6,533 nucleotides of DNA from GWC2-45-19 sp964358085 (lineage in GTDB: Bacteria; Patescibacteriota; Microgenomatia; CAZETR01; Amesbacteraceae): positions 1 through 6,533 of the forward strand of contig CAYHNU010000033.1 in the NCBI GenBank assembly GCA_964358085.1, written 5' to 3'. This document shows, one piece after another, positions 4,444 through 6,533 of the stretch (the first letter of the stretch is position 1; each line of letters opens with the position of its first letter). The position numbers and the translations under genes were made by a program. The notes beneath the pieces are model-generated. The model did not search any database. It saw only the letters and a program-made list of their open reading frames with translations, and was not told the DNA's origin.

Positions 4444-5730
4444 ATGACAGACGACAATTCTAATGGATTAGATCAGGCAACGGTGCGTCCTGGTGTGCGC
4501 TCTATGATGCGGCCGGGTGTGGTGCGCGTGCTCGGGCAAATGGGGCCGAGACCAGCTAGGAGCCCCTCCTTCGTCCCGTGGCGCGGGACTTCAGCGGGGG
4601 AAAGGGTGATCCCGGATGCGGATTTACCGACTGAATATGTGGAAGGATTTTTGGATGTAACTCCGGATGGACATGGATACCTGCGGCCCAAAATGATTCC
4701 TTCGTCTAAAGATGTGTATATTTCTTCTTCCCAGGTGCGGAGGTTTAATTTGCGGCCCGGAGATATGGTAGGAGGACAAGCCCGGGAACCAAAAGAGAGC
4801 GAAAGATACTGGGGACTTTTAAAGGTCGAAAAAGTAAACGGAGTAAGCTCGGAAAAAGCCGGGGAGAGACCGAGTTTTGATGCCTTGACGGCGGTTTTTC
4901 CGGACGAACAGATAATTTTGGAAACGGAGGCGGAACCATTGTCGACACGGATCATTGATTTAATAGCGCCCATTGGAAAAGGGCAAAGAGGCTTGATTGT
5001 AGCTCAACCCAAAGCTGGTAAAACATGGCTATTAAGGGATATAGCACAGGCATTGAGTAAAAATCATCCCAAGATGCATTTGATAGCTGTTTTGATTGGT
5101 GAGCGACCGGAAGAGGTGACGGAAGTAACCAGAAACTTAAAAGGAGAGGTGGCGGCCAGTCATTTTGATGAACAGCCATTAGAACAAGTAAGGATTGCGG
5201 AATTGGCGCTGGAGCGGGCCAAAAGATTAGTGGAATCTGGCAAAGACGTGTTTATATTATTGGATTCAATTACCCGTTTGGCCCGGGCGTATAACCTGAT
5301 TGGGGGCAATTCGGGGCGGATGCTTTCGGGGGGATTTTCGGCCGAGGCAATTTATCCTGCTAAAAAAGCTTTCGGGGCGGCCAGAAAATTGGAAGAGGGG
5401 GGATCGTTAACAATTGTGGGAACGTGTCTGGTGGAAACAGGATCCAGAATGGACGATTTGATTTACGAAGAGTTTAAGGGAACCGGAAACATGGAGCTGC
5501 ATTTGGACAGAAGACTAGCGGACCGGCGGATTTATCCGGCATTTAATTTGCTGGTGTCGGGGACGCGCGGAGAAGAAAAGCTGTTGGGTAAAAGACTGGA
5601 AAAAGTGATGCAATTGCGGCGGATGCTGGATCTGCTGGGTGAAGAAGAAAGAACGGAATTACTGATTGGCAAGATGAAAAAAACCAAAAACAACGACGAA
5701 TTTCTGGATTCACTTACGAAGGCAGGATAG
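4444..5730 (+). CDS. rho: Transcription termination factor Rho
   Basis: Rho is a hexameric RNA-dependent ATPase that ends transcription of untranslated RNA. The 428-aa product has the cold-shock-like primary RNA-binding domain (about 66-132: VEGFLDVTPDGHGYLRP, DVYISSSQVRRFNLRPGD, RYWGLLKV). The ATPase domain follows, with Walker A AQPKAGKT (187-194), Walker B VFILLDSITRLARAYN (269-284), the R-loop region YPAKKAFGAARK (304-315) and the conserved YEEFKGTGNMELHL (341-354). Oddities: the usual N-terminal helical Rho_N region is replaced by about 60 Arg/Pro/Gly-rich, probably disordered residues. The P-loop has Q where E. coli has P (APPKAGKT). The segment TCLVETGSRMDD differs from the common TALIDTGSKMDE. 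No Shine-Dalgarno precedes ATG 4444; Met21 and Met22 are possible alternative starts but have none either. A strong promoter lies 40-65 nt upstream. The gene converges on the toxin gene with a 3-nt gap. Confidence 0.97.
   Translation: MTDDNSNGLDQATVRPGVRSMMRPGVVRVLGQMGPRPARSPSFVPWRGTSAGERVIPDADLPTEYVEGFLDVTPDGHGYLRPKMIPSSKDVYISSSQVRRFNLRPGDMVGGQAREPKESERYWGLLKVEKVNGVSSEKAGERPSFDALTAVFPDEQIILETEAEPLSTRIIDLIAPIGKGQRGLIVAQPKAGKTWLLRDIAQALSKNHPKMHLIAVLIGERPEEVTEVTRNLKGEVAASHFDEQPLEQVRIAELALERAKRLVESGKDVFILLDSITRLARAYNLIGGNSGRMLSGGFSAEAIYPAKKAFGAARKLEEGGSLTIVGTCLVETGSRMDDLIYEEFKGTGNMELHLDRRLADRRIYPAFNLLVSGTRGEEKLLGKRLEKVMQLRRMLDLLGEEERTELLIGKMKKTKNNDEFLDSLTKAG
4573..4589. repeat. Hairpin GTCCCG-N5-CGGGAC (copy in rho)
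   Basis: A perfect 6-bp inverted repeat with loop TGGCG lies in the codons for the disordered N-terminal extension (VPWRGT). Including the following T, it matches the radA copy at 16 of 18 positions, but in another reading frame. It may be a dispersed palindromic element. Confidence 0.5.
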
Positions 5731-5733
5731 AAT

Positions 5734-5985
5734 CTATTTTTTGTAAACGTTTCCTCGATAATCAACATCCACGATTTCGATAGTTTGGGATTGAGATTCG
5801 AAGGTATAAATGATTCGGAGCGGCCAAGCATAGACACTGCGTTGACCAGTATGTTCTCCTTGTAACAACTTACCCATAAGTGGGTTGGCGATAACCATCT
5901 CGATTTTTCTTTTGGCCTTCTTTTTTTCGGCGGGACCTATCTTTTTGAGGTGTTTAATTGATGTGGGGGAGTAGATTAACTCCAT
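5734..5985 (-). CDS. Type II toxin, RelE/ParE superfamily
   Basis: The 83-aa product has the size and pattern of the RelE/ParE fold. A basic helix-rich N-terminal half (KHLKKIGPAEKKKAKRKI, 11-28) is followed by the strand-rich core QRSVYAWPLRIIYTFE (48-63) and the terminal strand IEIVDVDYRGNVYKK (69-83), close to the family's 'RIIYxxx...IxIxDVxHRxxxY' layout. Family members either cleave mRNA on the ribosome (RelE/YoeB) or poison gyrase (ParE). The sequence alone does not decide which, though pairing with a Phd/YefM antitoxin slightly favours RelE/YoeB. The start codon lies 3 nt after the antitoxin stop, and its ribosome-binding site (AGGATGG) is inside the last antitoxin codons, so translation should be coupled. 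It appears intact. Confidence 0.85.
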   Translation of the reverse strand: MELIYSPTSIKHLKKIGPAEKKKAKRKIEMVIANPLMGKLLQGEHTGQRSVYAWPLRIIYTFESQSQTIEIVDVDYRGNVYKK

Positions 5986-5988
5986 GTA

Positions 5989-6267
5989 TTACCATCCTAT
6001 CATCTTATTGGCCTTGCTGGCCGGGATTCCCTTGCCCGCCTTAAGCTCTTTTACTCCCTTTTTGATGCTGGTAACCAGTTTGGGGTTGGACATAATGTCG
6101 AAGGTTTCCAGCCAGCCTTCATATTCTTCAGCGGACATAATGACCGCTTTTTGCCGGCCGCGCAGGGTAATAGTGAATTGGCGCAATTGATCATTAACTT
6201 CATCCAGGATTTGATAGAAATTAGCCCGGGCTTCGTTGGCGGGGATGATGGTAGAAAGGGTGTTCAT
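5989..6267 (-). CDS. Type II antitoxin, Phd/YefM family
   Basis: The 92-aa product begins with the Phd/YefM DNA-binding and dimerisation fold (about 1-55: ARANFYQILDEV at 13-24, then ITLRGRQKAVIMSAEEYEGW). A charged, Lys-rich C-terminal tail (60-92) probably wraps the toxin. The antitoxin precedes the toxin, the usual order, and should repress its own promoter through the inverted repeat at 6277-6292. ATG 6267 has no Shine-Dalgarno but sits exactly six bases after a -10 box, suggesting a leaderless mRNA. The next gene outward is divergent. Confidence 0.87.
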   Translation of the reverse strand: MNTLSTIIPANEARANFYQILDEVNDQLRQFTITLRGRQKAVIMSAEEYEGWLETFDIMSNPKLVTSIKKGVKELKAGKGIPASKANKMIGW

Positions 6268-6273
6268 AATGGA

Positions 6274-6302
6274 ATGGTACCAATGGTGGTACTATTTGTC
6301 AA
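6274..6302 (-). promoter_or_regulatory. Promoter of the toxin-antitoxin operon
   Basis: On the minus strand a perfect TTGACA (6302 to 6297) is followed after 17 bp by TACCAT (6279 to 6274; 4/6, with the first two and the last base of the consensus kept). Six bases then separate it from the antitoxin ATG, so transcription should begin at or next to the A of the start codon. Confidence 0.65.
6277..6292. promoter_or_regulatory. Operator-like inverted repeat in the divergent promoter region
   Basis: GTACCA-ATGG-TGGTAC is a perfect 6-bp inverted repeat with a 4-bp centre. It overlaps the -10 of the toxin-antitoxin promoter and fills most of its spacer. It also covers the place where a -35 for the divergent gene would lie (6284-6289). 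Phd/YefM antitoxins bind such palindromes to autoregulate, so this is the best candidate operator in the window. Confidence 0.6.
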
Positions 6303-6306
6303 GGTG

Positions 6307-6312
6307 TATAAT
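6307..6312 (+). promoter_or_regulatory. -10 box for the divergent coiled-coil gene
   Basis: A perfect TATAAT is followed after six bases by the ATG at 6319, predicting a leaderless transcript. No good -35 is visible; the position 17 bp upstream reads TGGTGG and lies in the operator-like repeat. The -10 is 4 bp from the -35 of the opposing toxin-antitoxin promoter, so the two promoters probably cannot be occupied together. Confidence 0.5.
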
Positions 6313-6318
6313 TTGGGG

Positions 6319-6533
6319 ATGGATTGGGGAGTAAAAGTCAGGGAAAATTTACAGAGAAGAAGGGCGATTTTGGAGAGGGCGCTGGTAGAGGCAAGGCAAG
6401 CTCAAAAGGATGCGCCGAGCGCGATGGAATCGGCTTCAAATACGACCAGGTCGGAGATGGAAAAGTTGGTGACGGCACTGGAGCTGGACTTAAAAAAATT
6501 GGGGGAGAGCGAGAAGAAACTGGAGAATTACGA
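6319..6533 (+). CDS. Coiled-coil protein, possibly GreA/GreB-like N-terminal hairpin (3' partial)
   Basis: The frame is open from ATG 6319 to the window end (71 codons). The visible part is highly charged and helical. A first helix (about 5-30, VRENLQRRRAILERALVEAR) is followed by a polar turn DAPSAMESASNTTR (31-44) and a second heptad-like helix (45-71). This two-helix hairpin with an acidic/Ser-rich tip recalls the N-terminal coiled coil of GreA/GreB-like transcription factors and the small proteins related to them. I cannot confirm that without the C-terminal half. The upstream -10 box supports the start. It is divergent from the toxin-antitoxin pair. Confidence 0.55.
   Translation, partial: MDWGVKVRENLQRRRAILERALVEARQAQKDAPSAMESASNTTRSEMEKLVTALELDLKKLGESEKKLENY

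Overview
The window looks like a piece of a small-genome Candidate Phyla Radiation (Patescibacteria) chromosome, most likely from the Microgenomates (OP11) side. This is inferred from content and style, not from a phylogenetic test. The clues are a short four-S1-domain S1-like protein, ATGA gene overlaps, starts with little or no Shine-Dalgarno sequence, a strongly G/purine-rich coding strand, and a Pro-Thr-rich surface protein of the 'QVLGA...' kind with a sortase-type tail. TGA appears to act as a stop, ending two genes inside ATGA overlaps, which argues against the recoded Gracilibacteria/SR1 lineages.

Layout. (1) 1-2359: a housekeeping pair, an S1-domain ribosomal-protein-like gene (5' end outside the window) overlapping radA by 4 nt. 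The radA linker carries a 12-bp perfect inverted repeat followed by a G-poor CTAA-rich stretch that looks like an inserted repeat. (2) 2360-2925: a mostly non-housekeeping stretch. It holds a consensus DnaA box against the radA stop, a plausible promoter with a palindrome in its spacer, two tiny ORFs (one encoding a single-helix membrane peptide), and a stem-loop-rich leader. A 20-21-nt direct repeat occurs twice, each time just before an ATG. (3) 2926-4436: a secreted Cys-rich protein with a long Pro-Thr stalk and a TPKTG/hydrophobic/basic C-terminus, overlapped by a sortase gene. They form a natural substrate-enzyme pair for cell-surface display. (4) 4444-5730: transcription terminator Rho with its own near-perfect promoter inside the 3' end of the sortase gene. 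(5) 5734-6267, minus strand: a type II toxin-antitoxin pair (Phd/YefM-like antitoxin, RelE/ParE-like toxin), converging on rho with only 3 nt between them. (6) 6268-6533: a 51-bp divergent promoter region and the start of a coiled-coil protein running off the window.

The most interesting signals are four. One is the palindrome plus CTAA-rich insert inside radA. Another is the paired direct repeats and structured leader around the two unknown small ORFs upstream of the surface-protein/sortase unit. A third is the divergent region at 6268-6318, where both genes have a -10 box exactly six bases before ATG (predicted leaderless mRNAs) and a shared operator-like inverted repeat. The last is an 18-nt hairpin shared between radA and rho in different reading frames. 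I see no tRNA, rRNA, CRISPR array or insertion sequence.
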